This document shows, one piece after another, positions 22,597-32,976 of a DNA stretch of 64,000 nucleotides; within the stretch, counting starts at the first letter, position 1, and every line of letters starts with the position of its first letter. The notes beneath the pieces were generated by a model. It was not told the DNA's origin, did not search any database, and saw only the letters and a list, made by a program, of their open reading frames with translations. The DNA comes from Vitellaria paradoxa. Taxonomy: Eukaryota > Streptophyta > Magnoliopsida > Ericales > Sapotaceae. A program made the translations under genes and the position numbers. The stretch lies in contig CM034233.1 of NCBI GenBank assembly GCA_019916065.1, positions 13,597,573-13,661,572 on the forward strand, given 5' to 3'.

Positions 22597-23779
22597 CTAA
22601 GATTCTGACTGAACTTTTAATTGCTCAAGTTTCTCAATTAAAGCCTTCTTTTGCTCCTCTGGAAGAGCATTGAACATGAAGACAGACTTGTCTCCAATAT
22701 CATCCTGAAAGTAGGCAAAAGTATCAGAGAGTTCCATAACATCTACCATACAATGCAAAGAAATTAGCGAGATGAAAGATCACTCCATGAATTCATTATA
22801 TGAAAAGAAATCTACCTTAATAGGCTGAGTGAACTTCCTGCCCGCAAAAATCACGAAAAGTGCCATCCAGAGACCCAGAAGAGTAATCTTTACTCCATCG
22901 TCCATCAAACCAGTCTGTGCATTCCAAATGAAGCTAGTAAGGATCTAGATGAAGAATTTGGAAGCCAGAAGTCTATTGGTTAATGCATGAAGTAGAGCTA
23001 TGAATTTACAGAGGTTTTCATATGCCCAATTTTGATGTAGCAATCATACACTCGTATGCGTAATAGTTTCAAAAGTCTGATAGTTTGATAATGTCAGTGC
23101 CCAATGCATATAATTTGCCTTTACTACATATATATATAAACTGTTTCCAGGGTTGTGCTTCAAAAGAAGAATATCATAAAATGATAATAACAGTGGATGA
23201 ACATCAGAATCCCAAGGGAATAACAGAGACAATGATTTTTTTTTTTTGGGGGGGGGGGGGGGGGGAGGGACGTGTTATGTACAGGTCTCCTTGGACACAT
23301 GCATGCCTTGACATTGTCATTTGGTCTGAAAGAGATATATGGTTGCTAGGCTTTCCTAATAGATTAGTCAATTTCAATACTTATGTTCTAAAACTTTGCT
23401 CTTGAACTTTCATTCATGTAACATAAGCTACCACGGAGTGAGACGTTAATTGATAAAAAGTAAGGAGAGTTTTAAAGGGGTTCTGAACAGTTGAAATATT
23501 TTAAGTACCAGGTGCCCAAGAAGAACTGAGGGAATGACAAAAGTGAGGATACCAGCTTCCAACTTTCCATAGCAGAGACCTGTTTCAAGAATAATGGTAA
23601 TCACATGTAAGGATTTCCACATCAAGATCATCCTGGCTTTTTAAACAAAATATATATGATGCTATCTCCAATGGATAAGAAAGGGATGTTAAATAAATGG
23701 GTTTTTATAAGATACCTCAATGAGAATACAAACAGAAGTACAGTTCCACTACTGGATTTCAGAGGGGAGAGAGAGAGAA

Positions 23780-23837
<58 letters not shown>

Positions 23838-26528
23838 AGAAGGAAAAAAAACGCCACAATCTTAAGGAATGAGAACAACATGGGACTATCTTCTTGTGGC
23901 ACAAAGATTGGAAGAAGATGAACAACAGCATAGGATATCAAAAGAATAACTGCTCAAAATCTGAACACCCACTCAAAACCAAAAAGGAAAAATATTAGAA
24001 CACAATCAAATGCACTTCTATGTTTATATAATTGCATACACAATTGGAAGAATGGTGTGAAGGGACAAGTTAGTCCCTCATTCGGATTAGTATTTATGAA
24101 TCAGTAAAGTAGAAGATTAAGATGGCTAGAAAATAAGAAGGAAAAAAAATGATTGACACACTTTGTCCAGATGCTTGAAGGTTGCACAAACCACCAATAG
24201 AAATCTAAAACTTACATAAGAAGACAACTTCTCAGAAATATTATCTAAGCTATGGGTTCTGAGGAGCAGAATTCACAGTGGAAAAAAAAAAAAAATTAGA
24301 TAAAGTTTTAAGTTGAAATGGAAGCTTAGTTCTACCAGTGTCTCATCAATTGCAAGATTTGGACTACGAAAAATATAGTCTTAGGCAATGCAAAAAGAAT
24401 TAGAAAACACAAGGAACTATATAGACCTATGCCATTGAGTAAAAGAAGAATACCTTCTTCATTGTCCCTGTTCTTGAAGCCCTGTCACAACTTCCACATT
24501 TTCAAAGTAACTCAAATTACTATATTTCTCCTTTATAATAGAAACCATCACAAAACTAAGAGCTACATTCAGAAGAACTCACATCTAATGAAAACCTCTC
24601 GTATGATTATCAACAACCAGCCAAGCCTTCCCAAATGGCTAATTTATCGATATGTATATACCCATATGATGTTCATAAAAATTGCCATGCACCACATTTA
24701 GTTCACATCTAAAGTATTAGTACTGCTGTTCTATAATAGTATTTCATTTTTGGGTAAGTTTCCAATATGTTACTTGGGACTCCTAAACCATGAATAGAAC
24801 ATCAATGAAGCACATGCAGCTCCTAAAGCTACTAGCAGTTCTTAGCTTCTTGCATGGAAGTCATTCTAAATAACAACAAGGAATAAGTATCTACTAAGCA
24901 ATTTGTTTATACAAAATTTTGATGGAGTCAAGTATAGAATTTCTAAATTCTATGCCATCTTTCCAACTAGGGGTATCAAAACTAATGCTACTATTTGTTT
25001 TTTTTTTTTTTGGGGGGGGGGGTTGATAACTAAGAGTGTTCGGCCAACTTGCATACACCTCAACTAAATTTTATTCAATAGTTGAAGTTTAGTTTACTTT
25101 TTCGATTCGGTATTCTTAGTCGAACTGATGGCGAGATTGATTTTTTGTTCGAGGTTCAATTCAAGAGAAAGGAGAGGAACCACTGCCCAATGGTGTGCCT
25201 GTAGCTCAGCAGATTAGAGCACGCGGCTGTTAACCATGCTTTCAATGGCTCAAATACCTCCTTACCCACAACTTGTCCAAAAGGGAATCACCTTTCTCCC
25301 TGAAGGTAAGAAACTCATGACCCGAATAGCCAATCAACAGAAATGGAGCTTGGATGTGCATTTGAGAAATGGAATGCCATGAAGTTTTCATACAAACAGA
25401 AAATTACAGGAAATGGGCATGAAACGTGCATATCAACATATACATCTATAAATGGAAAGTACTCCTAGCTAAACCAAGAAAGAAGTATTAGACACGTTTG
25501 AAAATTTTACCTTCCTTGAAGACAAGCCCTGTCAGGGCAGCAAAGAGTGGACCAACAAACCAGACAGCAGTTGGGTTGTCAATAACATATTGTATTAAAT
25601 TCTCACCAGCTGGTTGAGCAAGACTTATGTAAGTTGCCAAGGATCCCAAAACCCCAAGCACCCAAAATGCTTGAAGAGTGCGCTTAAGCACCGTCACATA
25701 GATGTGAATCAACAACAATGATAAGCCTAATCCACCAGCTCCAAGAGCATAAAAGAGATCAAGATTGCCCTTTGTTAAATCACTTAACAAGGAGTTATCA
25801 GGAAGAAAAACTGTAGAAGCAGCAATAACAAATGATGCAGCGGTAGTCACCAACCCTGATCTGTATAAAATCACCTTTGCAGCAAAGCAAAGCAAAGTAT
25901 CACTCACTGCAATTCTGAAACACAAACAAGAACCATATATGCTAAACTTCTTAATTTCACCTAAATCTAACACTTCTTTTTTTTTTTGGCAGCATGGTTT
26001 AATATAGTCTTATAATAGATTGACATTGCAAGGGTTGATAATGAAGATCCTAAGTAAGTAGATTTTGAGGATGAAAAGTTCTAAAATTTAGTATTTTAAA
26101 ATTACTTTTCATAAACCAGCTTAATGGTTTGATTAAGCCTCTTCTCGTTCTGTATTTGGTATTGCTTATATGAGGGCTTTAGGTATTCCTTTGAGCCAAA
26201 TAGTTGTTAAATGCCCTTTTATGGTGAGGTGAGTTCCTCCCCCTTTAAACTGGTTTAAGCCGAATTCCAACGGGGGGCTTCGAGGGGGAATCCGGGTGCT
26301 GCTGGTTGTGGTGGGATTGTACGTTCTACTTCAAAGGAGTTAGTGGTTGCCTTTGGCATTAGCCTTGGTATTGCCTCTAATAATTTTCCTGAACTTCAAG
26401 GCGGATTGAATGGCCTGTTGATTTGCTATCAGTCAGGGATATGTAAATTGCTTGTGGAATCTGATTCCCTTTTGTTGGTTAATTGGTTGTTTCTTCAAAA
26501 AAAAAAAAAAATAAATAAATAAAAATAT

Positions 26529-26561
<33 letters not shown>

Positions 26562-26951
26562 ATAAAATAAATAAATTATTTTTCATAAACTTGCACAAAT
26601 TAAGAGGGTAGGTACCTCTCGAACGTCGGAGGGATCGACAGTCCAAGGACCATAAGCTCCTTGATACACGGTAGAGCCCACTGAAGAAGACCCAGAGCTT
26701 TCTCCGGCGGCCTGGCACTTAATGGACAATCCATTCCCAAGCGAAGCCCTATATGATGACGACGATGATGAATTCGGATGCAACAAAGCCTCTGGAACAG
26801 TACGACGACCAGAATTGACAAGTAATCCATTTGGTGTGGCCGGTAAGAGTAATTTTGGTTTAGATTTAGAAGAAAAAGAAGTAGAAAGCTTGGGTTTGGG
26901 AGGAGGAATGTAGGAAGTAGCAGCCCATGACAAGAAACGGTTGGCAGCCAT
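22597..26951 (-). CDS. Plastid-targeted integral membrane protein, DUF2301-like family
   Basis: Five minus-strand exons (26616-26951, 25511-25874, 23509-23579, 22816-22914, 22597-22704) join in phase to 978 nt, or 325 residues. The N-terminus MAANRFLSWAATSYIPPPKP with its Ser-rich continuation (about 90 residues) looks like a chloroplast transit peptide. The conserved part starts YQGAYGPWTVDPSDVREV and carries about six hydrophobic segments: the regions of TTAASFVIAAS, FYALGAGGLGLSLLLIHIYV, VLGVLGSLATYISLA, VWFVGPLFAALTGLVF, GILTFVIPSVLLGHL and WMALFVIFAG. It ends with a soluble tail, DDIGDKSVFMFNALPEEQKK and beyond. I recognise this as the conserved plant and cyanobacterial membrane family I recall as DUF2301. 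Its biochemical role is unknown. A thylakoid or envelope location is inferred. Introns 1 and 2 carry a LINE insertion and a tRNA-like relic. Confidence 0.88.
23236..23265. repeat. Compound T12-G18 homopolymer
   Basis: Twelve T residues run directly into eighteen G residues, inside intron 3 of the DUF2301-like gene. The same T-to-G arrangement recurs at 24998-25022 (T14 G11) and 37018-37033 (T8 G8). Its complement C-to-A occurs at 14186-14212. Confidence 0.9.
23766..23834. repeat. (GA)n microsatellite
   Basis: About 69 bp of GA repeats interrupted by two GATA units, in intron 2 of the DUF2301-like gene. The Ser/Leu and Arg/Glu open frames across it are artefacts of the repeat. Confidence 0.95.
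25195..25269 (+). pseudogene. tRNA-like relic (resembles plastid trnR-ACG, with a GTT anticodon loop)
   Basis: The 5' half, GCCTGTAGCTCAG then GATTAGAGCACG.GGCT, matches the D-arm and anticodon stem of plastid tRNA-Arg(ACG). The anticodon loop, however, reads CTGTTAACC, as in tRNA-Asn(GTT). The 3' half is eroded: TGGCTCAAATACCTCC stands where GGTTCGAATCCCTCC is expected, followed by TTACCCAC. The acceptor stem pairs only at its outer three positions. It lies in intron 2 of the DUF2301-like gene, on the opposite strand. It is most likely a dead nuclear copy of an organellar tRNA or a diverged tRNA pseudogene, not a functional tRNA. Confidence 0.5.
26098..26590 (+). mobile_element. 5'-truncated LINE (RNase H fragment) with poly(A) tail and 18-bp target duplication
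   Basis: Direct repeats AAATTACTTTTCATAAAC (26098-26115) and AAATTATTTTTCATAAAC (26573-26590) differ at one base and flank the insert. Inside, the + strand reads the RNase H domain of a plant L1-type LINE: NWFKPNSNGG, then after a one-base frameshift SRGNPGAAGCGGIVR, SLGIASNNFPELQG and LLVESDSLLLVNWL. Of the catalytic carboxylates, Glu (in PELQG) and Asp (in VESDS) are kept, while the first Asp reads Asn. A poly(A) run at about 26498-26511, followed by A/T and AC/AT microsatellite, ends the copy. It sits in intron 1 of the DUF2301-like gene in antisense orientation, with the right duplication 25 bp from that intron's splice donor. Confidence 0.85.
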
Positions 26952-28319
26952 AGCTGAACGAGGCTTATTTACTCAAATTATTATATCGTCATTAATTTTT
27001 TTTTTTCTTTTTCAGGGGTAGTTTTTTAGCTGCTGTTTCTGCATCTCGATACAATGATACAAACAAAATTGATTTGTGTGGACAGAGTGGCTCGACCGCC
27101 ATTGCCAATCTAAATAAGAACCAATAGGAAGCTCATCATTCTAATTCATTCATTGCTAGTTAGCACTAAACATCTTTAATTTCGTAAGTCCATCCTTTCA
27201 AGCCCAGCCAAAATAGTAACAAAAACCCAGTGAAGGAAGGTCTTTCCGTTGCAATATGCTAATCAAATCAGTAAAGGGCCATCGCAGCCCGTTATTGTTT
27301 CCATTTTTTTTTTTAAAACTTATTAATTAATTTACTTCCCCTACGTATAAACGTGACATGTCTTTTATAGGCCCCGTTTAGTAATTTTTTTTTGTTTATA
27401 TTTTTAAAATTTTATAAATTGACAACAGAAATATATTTGTTAAATTTATTTACATTTTTTTGTTTCCAAAAAAATAAAAACTTAAACAGAGAAACGTAAA
27501 TCGAAAAAAAATATTTTCACTCTTTTTTTTGTTACAAATATTTTGTCAATTCTAATATTTTATCCATTTTTGTTACATCATACTAAAATAAATTATTTTA
27601 TTCAAATATTTTATTAAACTAAAATTATTTTTAATAAATAATATAATTAAATTAAATTAATATGTAATATCTATTATTAATTTATTTCTAATAAATAATT
27701 AAATTAAATTAGCTAATTTAATTAATAAGGAATATATATTATTAAATTATTTTTAATAAATAATTAAATAAAATATATTAAATAATTTAATTAATATAAA
27801 TATATTTTATTAAAATATTTTTAATAAATATCATAATTTATTTAATTTAATTTAATTTATTTATTTAACATGAATTATATTTTATTCAATATAATTAAAT
27901 TATAATTAATATATTTTATATTTACTGTATTAAATGACATAATATTTATATTTTATTTAATTATTTTTAATAAATTATATAATTAAATTAAATTAATATA
28001 AAATATATTTATTAAATTTAATTAATTTTTAAAAAACTAATAAAATTAAATATTTTATGAAAATAAAAAATTAGTAATTATAAACAAAATTATATTTCCA
28101 AATGAAGTTTTAGTTTTCATTTTAGAAAAAAAAATGATAACAAAAAATAAAAATCAAAAAATATAAATATATAAACGTAAATAGAAAAACAACACCGTTA
28201 CCAAACGACTCCATAATATATCGACTCACAAAAAAAATTGATGATCGTATTTTTATGTAAATGAATTTTAGGGTTATAAAATTTTTATATAATGGTTTAG
28301 CACCTTAAAATTTTTAAAA
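26952..28319. other. Upstream flank of DUF2301-like gene, up to the gypsy element
   Basis: The first few hundred bases should contain the promoter and 5' UTR of the DUF2301-like gene (a CCAAT-type AACCAATAGG is at about 27119). From 27370 on it is an AT-rich transposon-like block. No gene is seen. Confidence 0.5.
27370..28212. mobile_element. AT-rich non-autonomous DNA transposon-like element, 843 bp
   Basis: The left end GGCCCCGTTTAGTAA and the right end TTACCAAACGACTCC are inverted repeats matching at 11 of 15 positions. Both sides are flanked by ATA, which could be a 3-bp duplication. The interior is almost pure A/T with many AATTAAATTAATA-type stretches. Related, more eroded interiors are at 15440-15900 and 41030-41460. 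There is no coding sequence. Confidence 0.55.
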
Positions 28320-28324
28320 CTGAC

Positions 28325-28781
28325 TGTACACACAAATTTCATGTTTGAAAATAAACATAGAAAATTGCAATAACAAATTAATTTTTATTTATTTGAAGAA
28401 AAATAGATTACAATCTCTGATAAATTTTAATCGAAGAACTAATCCTCTGATTCTTCTCTTTAAAATGTTGATGCAAGTGTTTGAAGTTTGATCTCGTATC
28501 AACACGTGTGTGTTCTTGATGTGTCAGAGTCTATAGACCTTTGGCAGCTTAATCCAGCAAAGTCTCCTTATGTGTAAAAGAATATCCTTCTCTTTGGCTA
28601 GTCAAGTCTTGTCATCTTCAGGCTACATCGCTTTTTCACGTAACAACTTGTGATTCGTCCACAAATGTAATTTTTGCTAAAATTCTCCACGAGACACGAG
28701 GCAAGACATGATTTATCAATTTAATTTGACTTTTATCTGACACTTGGCAACATTTAATTGGCTAAAATTTGCGTGTCTACA
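28325..28781 (-). repeat. 3' LTR of gypsy element (457 bp)
   Basis: On the minus strand it starts TGTAGACACGCAAATTTTAG and ends GAAATTTGTGTGTACA, so TG...CA is kept. It aligns along its length with 49760-50677 but lacks about 400 bp found there between TGTGTAAAAGAATATC and GTCAAGTCTTGTCAT. Confidence 0.9.
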
Positions 28782-28796
28782 AATATCCCCTCGAAA
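28782..28796 (-). other. Polypurine tract of gypsy element
   Basis: Directly next to the 3' LTR, the minus strand reads TTTCGAGGGGATATT before TGTAGACAC. A G-rich purine run abutting the LTR is the plus-strand primer site of LTR retrotransposons. Confidence 0.7.
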
Positions 28797-30807
28797 CTTG
28801 ATCACGTACACATTGCAGTAGTGTTGAAGGTGATCAGGTCTCAAACTTTACGAATTTGACGTCACTGACTAGAACATTTTGGAATATTGTACAATGACAA
28901 ATTTTTTGAAATTTAATGCAAATCATACTTCAAATATTTTAATTTCTATACATAGAAATTAAAATAATGAATTTGAATTCATTTTGAATTCCAAATTTGA
29001 GTTGGAATAAAATAATGAATTTGATTTTACTAAGAATTCCAAATTTGAGTTGGAATCAAAATTTGCTTTAATGAAAGAAATTACATTTATTTTTAATTCC
29101 AAAATTTACTTGAAATCGAAATTCATTTCCTTCCAAAATCCACACTTAATTAGGAACCGGGTTGAAATTACATGTAATTCCAACATTTATCCTCATCAGA
29201 GCTTGATTTTTATTTATTATAGTTCCAAACTTTGCAAGGATGGCACCTAAAATAACGACTCTAATTAATATAGGCAACTGCCTGTGACTTCGGATCCAAG
29301 CTGGCGAGGATTTTGGAATAAAATTTGACCAAATAATTGACCAACTTAAATTCTAAGTCATCCACGTTTAGGAGTTCCAACCTTCGAGGAAACTTTAAAG
29401 TAATTTAAATTTGATTAGAAGTTGACAATTTCAATCCAAATTATAATTGAAATAGGATTTAATTTTATCCATATAAAGAACCCCAATCAATTTGTTTTTT
29501 CTTCAATTCAAAGCAATTGTTGGCGAGGTGTAGTAAAGCAGTAATTTTATTCTTCAGCGCTGGCTCGGCAGAACATTTTTTTACATCTTCTTCTTCTTCT
29601 TCTTTTTCTTCAAGTCTGGCAGTGGCTTGATACAAAGAATTATATTGTGCAACAGAGGCAAGACCGTCTTCTCGTCTTTATCGCATCAACAACGAAAAAC
29701 TATTGGTAACTTGTCTTGTCCTGGACTTCAACATTATAAGTCAACATATAGTCAAGCTTCTGCAGGTGCACCAATTTGAGTCAAAGAAAACTAACTTCTT
29801 TCAGGTCAGTGTTGAATACCTTCTACCATAATTTGACCATTTTGATCTACTATGCTCTCTTTTTATTTTTTTCAATTGGATATTACGGGATTTCTATTTT
29901 TTTTTCTTTTGTTTTTACTGCACTTTTTTTTTTAAGTAGAATTTAAATCTATTTATATAAAAAAGTTTTCATCCATTATTTTATTCGATTCAAAAGAATT
30001 TCTAGCAAAATAAAACAAAGTGAACATCTGTATTCCTTCACAAGTGAAGCAAAGTAGACATCTTTACTCTTCTTCAACTGGCAAGGTAGAATTTTTTTTT
30101 TTTAATTCAAGTGCAGTAGAATTTATTTATTTTTTTCTTCACGGGCGGGAGAATATTATTTTCTTTTTTGAAGGCAACAGAGTATTATTATTTTTTTTCT
30201 TTAAAAGCAAAAATAATTTTTTTTCAAGTGCAGCAAAGTATTATTTCGACCTAAAGTTTTGGCGCCTTTCAATGATATTAATTGGTTGAAAAAACCAACT
30301 GTAATATAGTCTCAAAGCAATTTCCTTCCTTTTCAAAGCAAACAATGAACGCACAGGCAGACTTGGCTATAATGTTTTGTCTTATATGCACATATATATA
30401 AAGTAATCCTTGCAAATTGACGTGCAGAGATTATATATATATATATATATTTAACTCCGTGAACAGCAACATTCACCCAACGTAGAAGAATGTGCAGCGA
30501 TTCATATCATCTTATGATCACACTGTAGTACCCTATTTGTACTACCTTTTTTCTTGCACTATGCTCTTTTTTTTTTTTAATCACTAACCCCTTTTTAGCA
30601 TCTTGCACCTTGAATTTAAGATTTCAACCTTGTAATTTTCGAACTTGCTATCTTTTAACTCCATTAATTCAAAGGCCGTATCTGTTTGAGTATATATCAA
30701 TTAGATTTGATTTCTGCTTGGGCATTTAATTCGAGGTTATATCTATTTGAGCCTTCATTAACCAGAGTACGATTTCCGTTTTGACATTTAAACTTGAGTT
30801 TATATCT
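28797..30807. other. 3' non-coding region of gypsy element
   Basis: Non-coding retrotransposon sequence between the polypurine tract and the tandem arrays. A 23-bp string beginning GAATTCCAAATTTGAGTTGG occurs twice (about 28988 and 29034) within an AATT-rich degenerate repeat. Around 30420-30450 there is an AT microsatellite. No gene is supported. Confidence 0.6.
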
Positions 30808-31305
30808 GTTCGAGCTTTTTATTTATTGAAGACCTCATCAGTTCGAGCCTTTTATTTATTGAAGACTTTATTAATTTAAACTTGAGTCTATATTTGTTCA
30901 GCTTTTATTATTTGAAGACTTATTTACTTCGAGCTTTTATTATTTAAAGATTTTTTCACTTTGAACTTTTATTATTTGAAGACTTCTTCACTTCGAGTTT
31001 TTATTATTTGAACATTTCATCAATTTGAACCTCTATTATTTGAAGACTTTTCATTTCGAACTTTTATTATTTGAAGACTTCGTCACTTCAAGCTCTTATT
31101 ATTTTAAAACTTCATCACTTCGAGCTTTTATTAATTGAAGACATCTTCAGTTCAAGATTTTATTATTTGAAGACTTCAAAGCTCTTATTAGTTGAAGACT
31201 TCAGTAGTTCGAGCTTTTATTATTTAAAGACTTCATCTTCGAGCTTTTATTGTTGAAAACTTCATCAGTTTGAGATTTTATTAGTTGAAGACTTTTTCAG
31301 TTTGA
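30808..31305. repeat. Tandem array 1: about 15 copies of a 32-bp unit
   Basis: Consecutive diverged copies of TTCGAGCTTTTATTATTTGA followed by AGACTTCATCAC, with unit length about 30-36 bp. It lies in the 3' non-coding region of the gypsy element. The open frame through it (31071-31256) is a by-product of the repeat. Confidence 0.9.
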
Positions 31306-31880
31306 GTCTACATTAGCCTGAGCCTTTGAAATCAACTTCAAAAAAAATTCAGGGCTAAAAGTTCGTTCATGTCAACATCTGTTCGCACCTACATCAGTCA
31401 GAGCCTTTGAATTCGACTTCGGCAAGGATTAAGGGCTGAAAGTTTGTTTGTGCCAGTTTGTGCCAGCATTAGTTCGCGCCTACATCAATCAAAGCCTTTG
31501 AATGCCTTTGAATTCGGTTTCAGTAAGAATTCGGGGCTGAAAGTCGTTTGTGCTAGTGTCCGTTCGTGCCTACATCAGTCAGAGCCTTTGAATTCAGTTT
31601 CGGCAAGAATTCCAGGTTGAAAGTCATTCATGCCAGCATCCGTCTGCATCTACATTAGCCAGAGCCTTTGAATTTCATTTCGGCCAGAATTCGGGGCTGA
31701 AAGTTTATTTGTGCCAACATCGGTTCATGCCTACATTAGCTAGAGTCTTTGAATTTGGTTTCGGTAAGAATTCAGAACTGAAAGTCGTTCATGCTAGCAT
31801 TTGTTCATGTCTACATTAGTTAGAACCTTTGAATTCGGTTTTGGCAAGAATTTGGAGTTGAAAGTTTGTTCATGCCTTCA
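31306..31880. repeat. Tandem array 2: seven copies of an about 80-bp unit
   Basis: Each unit carries CTACAT(C/T)AG(T/C)CAGAGCC, TTTGAATTCGGTTTCGGCAA, GAATTCGGGGCTGAAAGT and GTTC(A/G)TGCC. Copies begin near 31321, 31400, 31492, 31581, 31661, 31742 and 31822. The second and third carry small internal duplications. Confidence 0.9.
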
Positions 31881-32165
31881 GAACTCTAAAGCTTTCTTGG
31901 GGATTGCATTAAAGGTCTTAAGAATCTCTATTTCAGATCCCTAAGCTTGTTGGATGGTATTGAAGGTCTTAGGAATCTCTATGTCAGATTTCTAACATGT
32001 TTGTTAGATTGCTTTAAAGGCCTTAGAAATCTTTGTGTCAGATTGCTAAGGTGTTATTAGATTGATTTGAAGGCCTTAGAAATCTCAGTGTTAGATCCCT
32101 AAGATTGTTGAATTGCTTTGAAGGCCCTAGAAATCTCTGTGTCAGATTACTAAAGTGTTGTGATT
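31881..32165. repeat. Tandem array 3: five copies of an about 58-bp unit
   Basis: The unit includes TTGAAGG(T/C)CTTAGGAATCTC, T(A/G)TGTCAGAT(T/C)(T/C)CTAA and TTGTTGGATTG-like text. It abuts array 2 directly, so three unrelated arrays follow one another without spacer. Confidence 0.88.
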
Positions 32166-32659
32166 ACTCCCTCTCATATCATAATTATTCACTGCATGGC
32201 CAGAAGATTCTCTATTTTTTTTTAATATTTGCCAAAAATCGTACTTGGTGCAATGTGGTAGTGCTAATACGTATACGTTTAAGGAGGTTTTGTCTAGGAG
32301 ATTATGTTTTAAGTGGGACTAGCGTGACCCCTCCAATCTTTCCTGAGAGCCTACTTAGTTGGTACTATTCACTTCTATAATAAAATTCATTGCTAGAAGA
32401 CATATTCAGAAGCATCGTTCTTGTAATCCTCACTTTATTTTGTTATCGAATGATCACCTCGACATCAAAAAGACTTCTTGAAAATGTTTTTAGCATATCA
32501 CAAACTTTATTATGAGAGTATGAATTATGAATTCACTACTCATGGTTAGGCCAATTTGTTTTTTTTTTTTTTTTTTCCTCAATGTAATGTAAAGATTTTT
32601 TTTTTTTGAATAAATTATTTATTTTGACAAAAATCATGCACTTTGTGTTTTTTTTTTTT

Positions 32660-32960
32660 TTTTTTTTGGATGGATGAATGATTAAGCTTGAAAATAGAAA
32701 TTCAAACCACTTGCATACCTAATTTGAATTAGGCCAAGCGTAGTTCATCACAATAAGGAATGAATGGATTTTTCTTAATAAATGACTGAACTTAAAATAA
32801 ACTCCAAGTTGCCTACGTACCAAAGATGGGATCAAACCAAGCGTCATTCATCAGAATGGAATATATTTTTTTTGAATGACTAAACTTGGAACAGATTTCA
32901 AATTGCTTGTGTACCCAAGACGGGATCAAGCCAAGTGCGGTTCAATTTTATTTTATTTTA
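32660..32960. repeat. Tandem array 4: three copies of an about 100-bp unit
   Basis: Each copy runs GAATGA(T/C)TAA.CTTGAA, CAAATTGC.T.CGTACC, GATGGGATCAA.CCAAGCG and GTTCATCA. Text of the kind 'GGGATCAAGCCAAGCG...TTCATC' is common in the 3' part of plant gypsy elements. It lies between array 3 and the integrase C-terminus. Confidence 0.8.
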
Positions 32961-32976
32961 TCTTTTTTGGTGCCTT

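Noticed and set aside
23656..23941. Arg/Glu- and Leu/Ser-rich open frames
   Set aside because: Generated by the (GA)n microsatellite.
31071..31256. Repetitive Ser/Leu-rich open frame in the gypsy 3' region
   Set aside because: Translation of the 32-bp tandem array. No start context or conservation.
30808..32165. CRISPR-like array
   Set aside because: The units are contiguous tandem copies without unique spacers, and the genome is a plant nuclear one.
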